Part shown: one piece after another, positions 8,956 to 16,853 of the stretch
Position numbering within the stretch: position 1 is the first letter of the stretch
Layout of the letters: every line of letters begins with the position of its first letter
Assembly (NCBI RefSeq): GCF_900456975.1
Contig: NZ_UGYM01000002.1
Span: forward strand, 992,001 to 1,056,000
DNA length: 64,000 nucleotides
Source: Shewanella baltica
GTDB taxonomy: Bacteria > Pseudomonadota > Gammaproteobacteria > Enterobacterales > Shewanellaceae
Direction: 5' to 3'
Translations under genes and position numbers: made by a program
The notes under the pieces: generated by a model
Told to the model about the DNA's origin: nothing
The model's database searches: none
Seen by the model: only the letters and a program-made list of their open reading frames with translations

Positions 8956-9600
8956 ATGATTACCAGAAGAGGAATACTTAAAAGCAGTATGGGCGTTGCT
9001 GTCGGTACTGTATATCACGGGACACTGATTAGCTTTCTTACCGGTTGTGGCAGCGACAATGACAGTCAGGAAGTCGTAGAAGTCATGGCCGGTGGTTTAA
9101 TGGTGGTTAACCCTGTGGTGTGTGTGAGTTGTCGACGCTGCGAGATTGCCTGCAGCTGGAACCACGAGGGCGACAGTAGTCCAACGCTGGCGCGCGTAAA
9201 AGTCGAACATAACATGAACTTCGGCCCGCATGGCATGCAATTCAACTATCACATACAGCATGGCGAATGCGGTGATGGCACCATAATTCCTGCCACTTGC
9301 CGCCAATGTGAAGTTTGTACACAAGTGTGCCCGAAACAGGCTATTTCAACCAACCCGCTAACCGGCGCCAAAGTGGTTGATGAAGAACTCTGTGTTGGAT
9401 GTGGTTATTGTGCGGATAAATGTCCGCAGCAAGTGATTAAAGTCGTCCGCAGTAAAATGAAAGCCGTGAAATGCGATTTATGCAATGGCCAGCCTGCTTG
9501 TGCTCAAGTTTGTCCTACTGGGGCAATTAAATTTTATCCTTGGGATGAAGCCGAAGCTGCATTAGAACAATATGAAAAATATACCGGCTTAGTTTCTTGA
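8956..9600 (+). CDS. YdhY-like four-cluster ferredoxin with Tat lipoprotein signal
   Basis: This 214-residue iron-sulfur protein begins MITRRGILKSS, a Tat twin-arginine motif, followed by a hydrophobic stretch and the lipobox LTGC, so export as a membrane-anchored lipoprotein is predicted. Sixteen cysteines form four [4Fe-4S] sets: CVSCRRCEIAC, CRQCEVCTQVC, CVGCGYCADKC and CDLC-x5-CAQVC, as in NrfC/HybA/DmsB-type electron-transfer subunits. I chose the ATG at 8956 because AAAGGA precedes it and it places RR near the N-terminus. It lies 13 bp upstream of the aldehyde-oxidoreductase-like gene, matching E. coli ydhY-ydhV, and should be that enzyme's electron acceptor. Confidence 0.85.
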   Translation: MITRRGILKSSMGVAVGTVYHGTLISFLTGCGSDNDSQEVVEVMAGGLMVVNPVVCVSCRRCEIACSWNHEGDSSPTLARVKVEHNMNFGPHGMQFNYHIQHGECGDGTIIPATCRQCEVCTQVCPKQAISTNPLTGAKVVDEELCVGCGYCADKCPQQVIKVVRSKMKAVKCDLCNGQPACAQVCPTGAIKFYPWDEAEAALEQYEKYTGLVS

Positions 9601-9613
9601 ATCGAGGTGAAAT

Positions 9614-11740
9614 ATGATGAGTAATATAATTGGTGGTTGGGCAGGAAAAGTCCTTAGAGTTAATTTAACGACAAATACGATTTCGTATGATCCCATAGAA
9701 AAATATTATGACTATATTGGTGGTATGGGTATTGGCTATAAAATATTGTGGGATGGTCATAAGGACAATATAAAGGCAATCGATCCTGAGAATATTATTG
9801 TCTTCTCTGCGGGACCATTAACGGGGTCAGGCGTGATTTGTACTGGACGAACAACGATTACTTCCCGTAGCCCCGTGATTGAAAAACACCTTATTGCCGA
9901 CGGTCACTTTGGTGGCCATTTTTCACCTGCAATGAAATTTGCCGGCTTCGATGCGATTGCAATTGAAGGCAAAGCGGCGAGCCCAGTGTGGCTAAAAATT
10001 GTCGATGACAAGGTCACCATTGAACCCGCCGATGCGCTATGGGGCAAAGGCATATTCGATACCCACGCCATGATAGCGCAAATGATGGGTCCCAATGCAC
10101 AAGTGGCGGCGATTGGCCAAGCGGGTGAAAATCAAGTGCCGCTGTCTGTCATCATGACTCAGGGCGGACACTCTGCGGGTGGTCATGGCTCAGTTATGGG
10201 CTCAAAAAATTGTAAAGGGATCGGCATTATCGGTACCGGCGCCGTCAAAATTGCCGCCAATAATGAAAAGATGCGCGCTTTAGATGACCATATTTTAGGG
10301 ATTATCGGCGCCAATAATAATGGTGTGGTGCCTTCGACGCCGCAATCTTGGGCCGAGTACTCAGCCCCTATCAGTCGCTGGAAATCACGACCTGGCCTTA
10401 AGTGGGGCGCCGCCGATCAAGAAATCGATTTAGGCGAAGTGCCTTGGAATGAGCGTAACCGTATTGGGTTTCGCACTTCGATGGCCGAAAGCTATATAGG
10501 CGTCGAATATGCCAACAAGTGGATGAAGCGCACTGGCGGTTGCCATTCATGCCCAATACGTTGTTTCTGCGAGCTTAAAGTCCCTGAACTGAAGAGTAAA
10601 TATGGTCGTAAAACCGAGCATATTGCCAACGTCTGTATGGGATTCCTGGTGCCCCAGTATTTGATGGGCACTACAAACGGCTCAGAAGCACATGCAATGG
10701 CGGGAGCCTTGGGGGCACAGATCCTCGATGACTACGGTATTTGGTGTAACTATGGTTTGATTTCTCATATCTTTAAGTTTTTAAAAACACACGATATGTT
10801 CAAAGATTTACTGCCTGAAGAGGAGTACAACAGCATTCCTTGGGCGCTTTGGGATAATCAAGATCCTGCCTTCTTAATCGATTTCTATCGCCGCATTGCC
10901 TACAAAGAAGGCGAAATTTCCCATATGGCGGATGGCTTATATGACTTAATCGCGCGTTGGGGTTTAGATGGCACAAACCCCGCATTAGGGTATTGGGACA
11001 TACATAAAGAGAGTAAAACCAAGGTCTTTAACCGAAAAACCAACGCCGCCGTGCACCATGCGAGTGAAACTGCAGGTCAGGTGGGCACCTTAATCAACGT
11101 TGTCTTTAACCGCGATGCCCAGTGCCATTCCCACATCAACATAGTTAACAGTGGGTTACCCCACGATATGACAGTCGCTATCGCCGAGAAAAAATGGGGC
11201 GAGGGCGCCTTTGATAAGGTGAGCTGGTATACCCCGATTAATGCCGCTAAGGTTCGTTTTGCTAAGTGGTCTTTAGTGAAAAACGTGCTGCATGACTCGC
11301 TGACACTGTGTAATTGGATGTTCCCGCTTTTGGCATCGCCCGATAAGAACCGTAATTATGAAGGCGATAGCACCATAGAATCGCAAATGTTCAGCCTAGT
11401 TACAGGGATTGAAACCAGTGAAACTGAGTTAGATTTCAAGGCGGAAAGAGTCTTGCATCTGCACCGCGCCTTAACCATGTTGCAGATGAATGAGGGCAAT
11501 ATGCGTGAAGAGCACGATGTTCTCAGCGACTGGGTTTACGATATGGACCCAGACAAAAACTTTGGTGAAGAGGGCACCATCAAGATGGACCGCGCCGACA
11601 TGCAAACCTCGCTGGACATGTTCTACGAAGCCTTTGGTTGGGACATTCAAACGGGAGCGCCAACGCGGGCCACACTCGACAAGTTTAGTCTGGGCTTTGT
11701 CGCCGACAAATTAGCGGCGCGAGGTTTACTACCCGCTTGA
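9614..11740 (+). CDS. ydhV: YdhV-like tungsten/molybdenum aldehyde:ferredoxin oxidoreductase family enzyme
   Basis: This 708-residue protein matches E. coli YdhV nearly end to end from memory: N-terminal GGWAGKVLRVNLTT, the block TPQSWAEYS, DDYGIWCNYG and the C-terminal LPA. The AOR-family iron-sulfur ligands CHSCPIRC (about 310-317) plus a later Cys (about 341) bind one [4Fe-4S] cluster beside the bis-metallopterin tungsten or molybdenum centre. It has no signal peptide, although its ferredoxin partner carries a Tat signal. The physiological substrate of YdhV is unknown. GAGGTGA at 9604-9610 serves as the Shine-Dalgarno sequence. The ydhU, ydhX and ydhT genes of the E. coli operon are absent here. 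Confidence 0.9.
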   Translation: MMSNIIGGWAGKVLRVNLTTNTISYDPIEKYYDYIGGMGIGYKILWDGHKDNIKAIDPENIIVFSAGPLTGSGVICTGRTTITSRSPVIEKHLIADGHFGGHFSPAMKFAGFDAIAIEGKAASPVWLKIVDDKVTIEPADALWGKGIFDTHAMIAQMMGPNAQVAAIGQAGENQVPLSVIMTQGGHSAGGHGSVMGSKNCKGIGIIGTGAVKIAANNEKMRALDDHILGIIGANNNGVVPSTPQSWAEYSAPISRWKSRPGLKWGAADQEIDLGEVPWNERNRIGFRTSMAESYIGVEYANKWMKRTGGCHSCPIRCFCELKVPELKSKYGRKTEHIANVCMGFLVPQYLMGTTNGSEAHAMAGALGAQILDDYGIWCNYGLISHIFKFLKTHDMFKDLLPEEEYNSIPWALWDNQDPAFLIDFYRRIAYKEGEISHMADGLYDLIARWGLDGTNPALGYWDIHKESKTKVFNRKTNAAVHHASETAGQVGTLINVVFNRDAQCHSHINIVNSGLPHDMTVAIAEKKWGEGAFDKVSWYTPINAAKVRFAKWSLVKNVLHDSLTLCNWMFPLLASPDKNRNYEGDSTIESQMFSLVTGIETSETELDFKAERVLHLHRALTMLQMNEGNMREEHDVLSDWVYDMDPDKNFGEEGTIKMDRADMQTSLDMFYEAFGWDIQTGAPTRATLDKFSLGFVADKLAARGLLPA

Positions 11741-11756
11741 ACACTCTAGTTGGGCG

Positions 11757-11820
11757 CTATGATTGGCGTTATGACTGGACATTATGAGTGAACACTATGA
11801 CTGGGCATTATGAGTGAACA
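11757..11820. repeat. 13-bp tandem repeats spanning a start codon
   Basis: About five 13-bp units alternate between a TATGACTGG type and a TATGAGTGAA type, so a 26-bp double unit (11769-11794 and 11795-11820) repeats with 24 of 26 matches. The duplication creates two ATGAGTGAACA starts, at 11784 and 11810. The first opens a 9-codon reading frame whose TGA overlaps the second ATG. Confidence 0.8.
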
Positions 11821-12343
11821 AATGATTGAACTCGTCGGTTATATCCGAGTATTTAGCCAACATGGACGTTTAGTCACGGCGGAGCAAATTGCCGCCGTGG
11901 CAGGGCTAGAATGGGATAATAAGCAAACGGTTGCGGGTTATATTCAGCTGATCCTTAATGAGGCTTATGCAGATGTGCAGATGCGCTTGTCGGATAAGCG
12001 GCATTTTTTCTATTCCGACAAAAGTATCGTTGAGCGCTATGCCGAGCAATGGTTAGCACTGGAGCGCGGTGATGCATTTGAGGCCATCATAGCTCAAATT
12101 CGCCGCAATAGTTGCCGCCATACTGAGGTGTATCAGGAGAGTGTGCTGACCTTTGCTCCTTATCTTTATGATGAGCCCCAATTAGCCAATGTGCGTGAGC
12201 AATTGCCGCAGCAGCTTGGGGCTGAGGATATCCATTATGCCGTGGATAAACAGGGCAAAGGTTACTATTACTCGACTCAAGGATTGAGCCACAGCTATGC
12301 CGCTGTCCTCGCCAATTACGATTCCTGTGAATGGTCAAACTGA
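11810..12343 (+). CDS. Conserved hypothetical protein downstream of ydhV
   Basis: A 177-residue soluble protein that I do not recognise. Residues about 17-50 look like a winged-helix or helix-turn-helix (GRLVTAEQIAAVAGLEW...), and two cysteines lie in the C-terminal half. There is no signal peptide or membrane segment. It lies 69 bp after ydhV in the same direction and ends before a strong terminator, so it is probably the third gene of that operon, perhaps a maturation or regulatory protein. No clear ribosome binding site precedes it, because the start lies in a 13-bp tandem repeat that may supply a coupled mini-cistron. Confidence 0.65.
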   Translation: MSEQMIELVGYIRVFSQHGRLVTAEQIAAVAGLEWDNKQTVAGYIQLILNEAYADVQMRLSDKRHFFYSDKSIVERYAEQWLALERGDAFEAIIAQIRRNSCRHTEVYQESVLTFAPYLYDEPQLANVREQLPQQLGAEDIHYAVDKQGKGYYYSTQGLSHSYAAVLANYDSCEWSN

Positions 12344-12405
12344 CATTAAGCTGATTCTATTGATCAACACTGATAAGTGTTGATAAACCTTGGAACAGTA
12401 TCGAT

Positions 12406-12428
12406 AAGCGCCTGCGGGCGCTTTTTTA
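12406..12428 (+). terminator. Intrinsic terminator of the ydhYV-like operon
   Basis: The stem AAGCGCC/GGCGCTT with a 4-nt loop is followed by a T-run. A second hairpin (12363-12371 with 12376-12384, ATCAACACT arms) lies just upstream. Confidence 0.88.
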
Positions 12429-12545
12429 TTGATGACGGGAAATGTGGACAGATGGCATGCCGATGATGTTATAACGAAAAAAAACGATTGAGCTAAGCCC
12501 AAGCTGTAACTGTGGTCTTAATAACGCCAATGCTTGAGCATAGGC

Positions 12546-13298
12546 TCAGCTTGTCAGTGTTTGGGTGTATTTTTTGACTATCGCATCAATCTTACCGTTG
12601 GCTTTTAGGGTCGCAATCGCTTGATTGATGGCAGGCAGCAAATCGGCATGTTCCTTACGTAACCTAAACACTAAGTCTCCATCGGAATGCACCGCCGCAA
12701 GGGCGACAGGGATCCGCAACTGAGTCGACCAATACAAGGCTGGATAATTACCGGAAATAATCGCATCGACTCTGTGTTTATCTAAGGCTTTGACTAACTC
12801 TTGCTCAGAGGTAAAGTCGGCACGGATAAAGTCCTTATCGTCGTGGTATAAATAACCGCGCACAGTCCCGATTTGTTTACCTTTTATCTGGTCGATATCC
12901 TTATATTTACTGACATTTTCAGGCAGGGTGACCACATATTCGGTGATTTGCATTATGGGGGCGGATTTAACAAACAGCGGCCCCAAATCCTGCTTTTCAA
13001 ACCAACTCGGGCTGACGATATCAAAGTCGAGTTGACCGGTTTCCAGAGCGTTATTAGTGCGCTTTGGCGGCAAGGTGAGGATTTCACCGTCGATTTTAGC
13101 TAAGGATAGAATCATCGGGATAAGCTCAGTGATCATCCCCGGCGCCTCGGCTTGATCGCCGATAAAATACGGATACCAAGAATAGGAGCCAGTGATATTG
13201 TATTTGAGCTGCTCCGCATAGGCGTGTGGTTGAGTAAAGCAAAGGGTAAACAAGGCAAATCGAACTAAGTGTTTATACTGCAAACATCGCTTAACCAT
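12546..13298 (-). CDS. Periplasmic substrate-binding protein, SBP_bac_3 family
   Basis: This is a 250-residue protein with an N-terminal signal peptide (cleavage near residue 28 after AYA). The two-lobed family-3 solute-binding fold is evident from TELIPMILSLAKIDGE, an LDFDIV hinge segment and the GKQIGTVRGYLY second-lobe start. Such proteins usually bind polar amino acids. No permease or ATPase gene is adjacent, which is typical of the many orphan family-3 proteins of Shewanella, and the ligand cannot be deduced. Confidence 0.8.
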   Translation of the reverse strand: MVKRCLQYKHLVRFALFTLCFTQPHAYAEQLKYNITGSYSWYPYFIGDQAEAPGMITELIPMILSLAKIDGEILTLPPKRTNNALETGQLDFDIVSPSWFEKQDLGPLFVKSAPIMQITEYVVTLPENVSKYKDIDQIKGKQIGTVRGYLYHDDKDFIRADFTSEQELVKALDKHRVDAIISGNYPALYWSTQLRIPVALAAVHSDGDLVFRLRKEHADLLPAINQAIATLKANGKIDAIVKKYTQTLTS

Positions 13299-13457
13299 AT
13301 TGCTTTTATCCTTGTTATCTCTGCTTTAGCCAAGGCCTATCCGATGGCCATTCTACCTAAACTGTGTGAATAAATTGTTTATTGGGTCACAATCAGTCAC
13401 ATCGGCCATAGTTAAACAGTTTTCACCTTTACGCCATTACACTTTACGCTATGACAC

Positions 13458-14093
13458 CTAAGCCAATAGCTGACACAGGGCGGGCTGCTGATTATGCGGG
13501 AAAATTTGATAGGTTTTATGGTGCTTAACCAAGCTGGTTTTCTTATTGCCTTGGCTGAGTAATAACCCATGGGATAGGGCGATACGCGTTAGCGTCTGTT
13601 CATCGGCGCGGACATATAAGTTGATTGGTTTGACCAACTGATTATCTTTAATATGTTGATTAAATTCTTTTGCATCAATTACTAAGCTAGATTGGCCATC
13701 TCCATCGAGTTTGAGCTTGGCGCTGATTTCAGTGTCAGTAAAGACCAACCATTCGGTTTGCTTTAAAGTTTCTATCATAGCATTTAATGCCGTACCTAAC
13801 GCTTGCTCTGATGTCTCAACTGTTTGATATTGATGCACTATCCTTTCTAGCAAACGCTTGAGTTCGGCGCCCGCACCTTGGCTGCGAGCCAAACGTATCC
13901 AAGCCGTGAGATCGTCGGCTACCAGTTTAGAAAAGCGTTTTTCCTTTAAGGACTCGACCATCCAATTACACAAAAAATGACTTTCCTGCGCAGAAGTGCG
14001 CTGGGCTTTCTTGGTCTGTGCTGAAGCGGTTAAATCGGCAAGACCCGCAAGGGCGAGTTCGAGCACAGCTTGGTTATAGGTTTGAGAATTCAT
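13458..14093 (-). CDS. DUF2913 family protein
   Basis: A 211-residue soluble, mostly helical protein. The segment ESHFLCNWMVESLKEKRF and the following ADDLTAWIRLAR correspond to the DUF2913 family of Vibrio and Shewanella as I remember it. The function of the family is unknown. The gene stands alone, with 100-160 bp gaps on both sides, and nothing about the context suggests a pathway. Confidence 0.65.
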   Translation of the reverse strand: MNSQTYNQAVLELALAGLADLTASAQTKKAQRTSAQESHFLCNWMVESLKEKRFSKLVADDLTAWIRLARSQGAGAELKRLLERIVHQYQTVETSEQALGTALNAMIETLKQTEWLVFTDTEISAKLKLDGDGQSSLVIDAKEFNQHIKDNQLVKPINLYVRADEQTLTRIALSHGLLLSQGNKKTSLVKHHKTYQIFPHNQQPALCQLLA

Positions 14094-14192
14094 TATGACT
14101 CCGCCGCGGGCTGAAGTGATGTTATCTATTTGAACTTGGACGATATTGATTGCGGCGGAGCTAGTTTAGCAAAGCGGTCGATAAACCGATAT

Positions 14193-14840
14193 TTATTCTT
14201 GCGATCCCACCAAACTTGCGGCGGTTAAGATCAGCTTAGGTGCGGGTCTGACCTTGTAGTTAGGATTCACATATTGGAAATGAATCAAACCTTTATCATC
14301 GCTAATATAAATGGCTGGCACAGGTAAGACTAAACGTTTGACTCCCTCGGGAGTCGTCCACATTGGATTATCGACATGAAGACGCGAAGTATAAATCTCA
14401 GTGACCTTTTCGCTTGTGTAAAAAGCTAAGCCAAAGGCTTGCGCTGCCAGCATTTTTTCATCGGAAAGCAGCAGATACTTAAGCTCATTTTTTGCCGCCG
14501 AAGCCTTAAGTTGAGCTGGTGTATCGGGTGAAATACCCACTAACTGAAAGCCCATTTTTAGTAATTCAGGCTCAATTGCTTTTAGTTGCCCCATTTGATT
14601 GTTACAAAATGGGCACCAGCCGCCGCGGTAAAAGAAAAAGATGGTCGGTTTTTGCTGGGTTAATTCGGCTAAATCGACGGTTTTACCCTTGATATCTTGC
14701 AAGTTTACCTTTGGAATTTGCTGACCATTGAGCAGCGGACTGATGGAAAACTCATCTCTGGCAATGGGCTGCGCCAGAGTCGTAAAGCTAGTGAGCAATA
14801 AAGTGCCTACGAGGCAAAGTGTTTTTAGTATGGTTGACAT
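14193..14840 (-). CDS. Exported AhpC/TSA peroxiredoxin-like thioredoxin-fold protein
   Basis: This is a 215-residue protein with a signal peptide (cleavage after about residue 23, LAQ). The thioredoxin-like domain carries RGGWCPFCN at about residues 72-80, a CxxC pair in the position of the peroxiredoxin/thioredoxin active site, preceded by the conserved FFFY. This combination defines a redoxin subgroup annotated as peroxiredoxin-like. It should work in the periplasm as a peroxide- or disulfide-active enzyme. No dedicated reductase gene is nearby. Confidence 0.78.
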   Translation of the reverse strand: MSTILKTLCLVGTLLLTSFTTLAQPIARDEFSISPLLNGQQIPKVNLQDIKGKTVDLAELTQQKPTIFFFYRGGWCPFCNNQMGQLKAIEPELLKMGFQLVGISPDTPAQLKASAAKNELKYLLLSDEKMLAAQAFGLAFYTSEKVTEIYTSRLHVDNPMWTTPEGVKRLVLPVPAIYISDDKGLIHFQYVNPNYKVRPAPKLILTAASLVGSQE

Positions 14841-15258
14841 GGGCGTTCCTAACGTTATCTTTCAATGGCTGCGCTTCTAAGCACCGACAGTTATCTTTTG
14901 TCTGCCCTAGTACTGAGATCTGCTTGTGTAATCTGCTTGTGTAATTTGTTGCTTAAGTCATATTCGTTTGCGAGATCTTCGCTTAAGTGCTTTTTGTGTA
15001 AGTGCCATTGCGCGGTCTTGCTGTATTGTTCGTATTGGCCAAGGCGCTCTCAAGCGAGTCTCTAAAGGAACGGGGATTAGCGGAAGTTATTGCATAACGC
15101 CGCAAATTTACTGTTCAAGGACCCATTAGACCCAATAGACTCATTTGTTATCGGTGTAGATAGGATATGAGCCCAGTTGCTCAATTAGTTGTTCAATTAG
15201 CTGCTCAATTAAAAGAAATGAGTGATTTCTTTTACATTAGCTGTCACGCGGAGTTTTG
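14841..15258. other. Intergenic region with 13-bp and 12-bp tandem repeats
   Basis: About 418 bp without a credible gene. Three 13-bp units lie at 14919-14957 (two exact copies of TCTGCTTGTGTAA and one degenerate). Three 12-bp units lie at 15175-15210 (AGTTGCTCAATT type). The second array sits about 50 bp before the TIGR02450 start. No terminator or operator was recognised. Confidence 0.6.
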
Positions 15259-15474
15259 ATGAATAAAATTAACCCTAAGAAATTACTCAACAGTAAGTGG
15301 ACCGCCGTTAAGCCGACCAATAAAGAAAAACATTTTTTAGTCACTGAGATTGAATTTGATGAGGAAGGCGTAGTGATCTCATGCTCAATTGAGGCTGTGA
15401 TGTCAAAGCGAGTTATACCTATAAACTGGTTTGATTTAAAAGATGAAGACCTTTGGTTGCAGGGCTGGAAATAG
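15259..15474 (+). CDS. TIGR02450 small tryptophan-rich protein
   Basis: A 71-residue protein starting MNKINPKKLLNSKWTAV and ending WLQGWK. The N-terminal NPKKLL.SKWTA block, the central EKHFLVTE and the C-terminal Trp-rich end identify the TIGR02450 family of small proteins found in marine gammaproteobacteria. The function is unknown. I chose the ATG at 15259 because GCGGAG lies just upstream; a TTG one codon earlier is less likely. Confidence 0.82.
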   Translation: MNKINPKKLLNSKWTAVKPTNKEKHFLVTEIEFDEEGVVISCSIEAVMSKRVIPINWFDLKDEDLWLQGWK

Positions 15475-15941
15475 TAAAACGACTTGGGTAATACCAATCT
15501 CATATTATCCAAAGACATGGAGGGCACTCATCTTGTTCTCCACTTTTTTAGCCATCATCTTCTAGGTTCTCTAGTTCATTTCGCAGCAATATCATTCATC
15601 AATGCCCTCATCATGCCCTCCATCAATGTCTTCCATCAACGATCCCATCAATACCTCGTCTCTTGCCGTCAACTGGGCATATTTTCGTAGCGCCGCGGCA
15701 TCCATTTATTCAAGTTTGAGATTAATCCGTGTTTTTTACTGATATCGATTGCGGCTAAATCGAGATTCCGTTATTTTGTTGTAGCCATCTAAACGTCTGG
15801 ATGGTTTTGCAGTTATTAAGGTACTCACAGAAGCTATCCATTGTCGTCATCGAACGCAGCAAGGTGCTAGGTAACAGAATTCTCATTAACTATGAGTGCC
15901 TTAGTAAAACGAAGTCGCATAAAAAGATTGAGGTAAGCAAG
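15475..15941. other. Leader region of the homocysteine methyltransferase gene
   Basis: About 467 bp with no convincing gene. A 68-codon open frame at 15484-15690 has no family features and odd composition, and I do not call it. The useful signal is a group of candidate MetJ boxes at 15783-15806, about 140 bp upstream of the methyltransferase start. Confidence 0.5.
15783..15806. promoter_or_regulatory. Candidate MetJ operator (tandem met boxes)
   Basis: Three adjacent 8-bp units are AGCCATCT, AAACGTCT and GGATGGTT. Against the met box AGACGTCT they match 6, 7 and 4 of 8 positions. MetJ binds tandem met boxes cooperatively, and the downstream gene is a methionine-forming methyltransferase, so the location makes sense. 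Confidence 0.5.
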
Positions 15942-16844
15942 ATGGATAAGCAGCAACTGTGGGTTTTGGATGGTGGCATGGGGCGTGAGTTGGCAAGACG
16001 GGGTGCACCCTTTCGCCAGCCTGAGTGGTCGGCGTTGGCATTGATAGAAGCGCCACAAACCGTGACTGAGGTGCATCAAGCTTACGTAGCCAGCGGGGCC
16101 AAAGTCATCACCACCAACAGTTATGCACTCGTGCCATTCCATATCGGTGACGAGCGTTTTGCCGCCGAGGGTGAAGCGCTGGCTGCATTGGCGGGCAAAC
16201 TGGCACGGGATGTCGCGGATGAACACGCAAATGCGGTTCGCGTCGCGGGCTCATTGCCACCCTTGTTTGGCTCTTACCGTGCCGATTTATTTGATGCCGC
16301 GAGGGTGAGTGAGTTGGCTCTCCCACTCATTCGAGCTCTGTCGCCCAGTGTCGATCTCTGGTTAGCCGAAACCATGAGTTTGATTGCCGAGCCTTTAGCC
16401 ATCAAGGCCTTGCTGCCAGAAGATGGCAAACCATTTTGGGTTTCTTTTACCTTAGAGGACGAGACGTTAGGTAGCGAACCGACACTCCGCTCCGGTGAGC
16501 GGGTGGCAGATGCTATCGACGCGTTAGTGGCGGTCGGTGTGGATGCGATTCTGTTCAACTGTTGTCAGCCTGAGGTGATTGAGGCGGCATTACAGGTGGC
16601 CAGCGATAGATTGAGTGCTCTGGGGCGTGCCGATATTCGACTCGGTGCCTATGCCAATGCGTTTCCTCCTCAGCCGAAAGAGGCGACCGCTAACGATGGT
16701 CTGGATGAGATCCGGGCCGATCTTGGGCCGCTCGATTATCTCGGTTGGGCTGAGCGTTGGCGCGCGGCAGGGGCTTCGCTTATCGGTGGTTGCTGCGGCA
16801 TTGGTCCCGAACACATTCAGGCTCTTTCTACTCGTTTGCGCTAA
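15942..16844 (+). CDS. mmuM: Homocysteine S-methyltransferase (MmuM-like)
   Basis: This 300-residue zinc enzyme transfers a methyl group, typically from S-methylmethionine or S-adenosylmethionine, to homocysteine and so makes methionine. The zinc ligands are visible as Cys in FNCCQPE and the Cys pair in GGCCGIGPEH, within a (beta/alpha)8 barrel that starts at LDGGMGREL. I chose the ATG at 15942 because GAGGTAA lies 5 bp upstream; the frame stays open for 47 more codons without family similarity. The permease follows after 9 bp. The pair parallels E. coli mmuP-mmuM, which MetJ controls, and candidate MetJ boxes are present. Confidence 0.85.
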   Translation: MDKQQLWVLDGGMGRELARRGAPFRQPEWSALALIEAPQTVTEVHQAYVASGAKVITTNSYALVPFHIGDERFAAEGEALAALAGKLARDVADEHANAVRVAGSLPPLFGSYRADLFDAARVSELALPLIRALSPSVDLWLAETMSLIAEPLAIKALLPEDGKPFWVSFTLEDETLGSEPTLRSGERVADAIDALVAVGVDAILFNCCQPEVIEAALQVASDRLSALGRADIRLGAYANAFPPQPKEATANDGLDEIRADLGPLDYLGWAERWRAAGASLIGGCCGIGPEHIQALSTRLR

Positions 16845-16853
16845 GGATTTTGT

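Noticed and set aside
15484..15690. A 68-codon frame after the TIGR02450 gene
   Set aside because: No ribosome binding site and no recognisable fold; low-complexity composition from repeated ATCA-type words.
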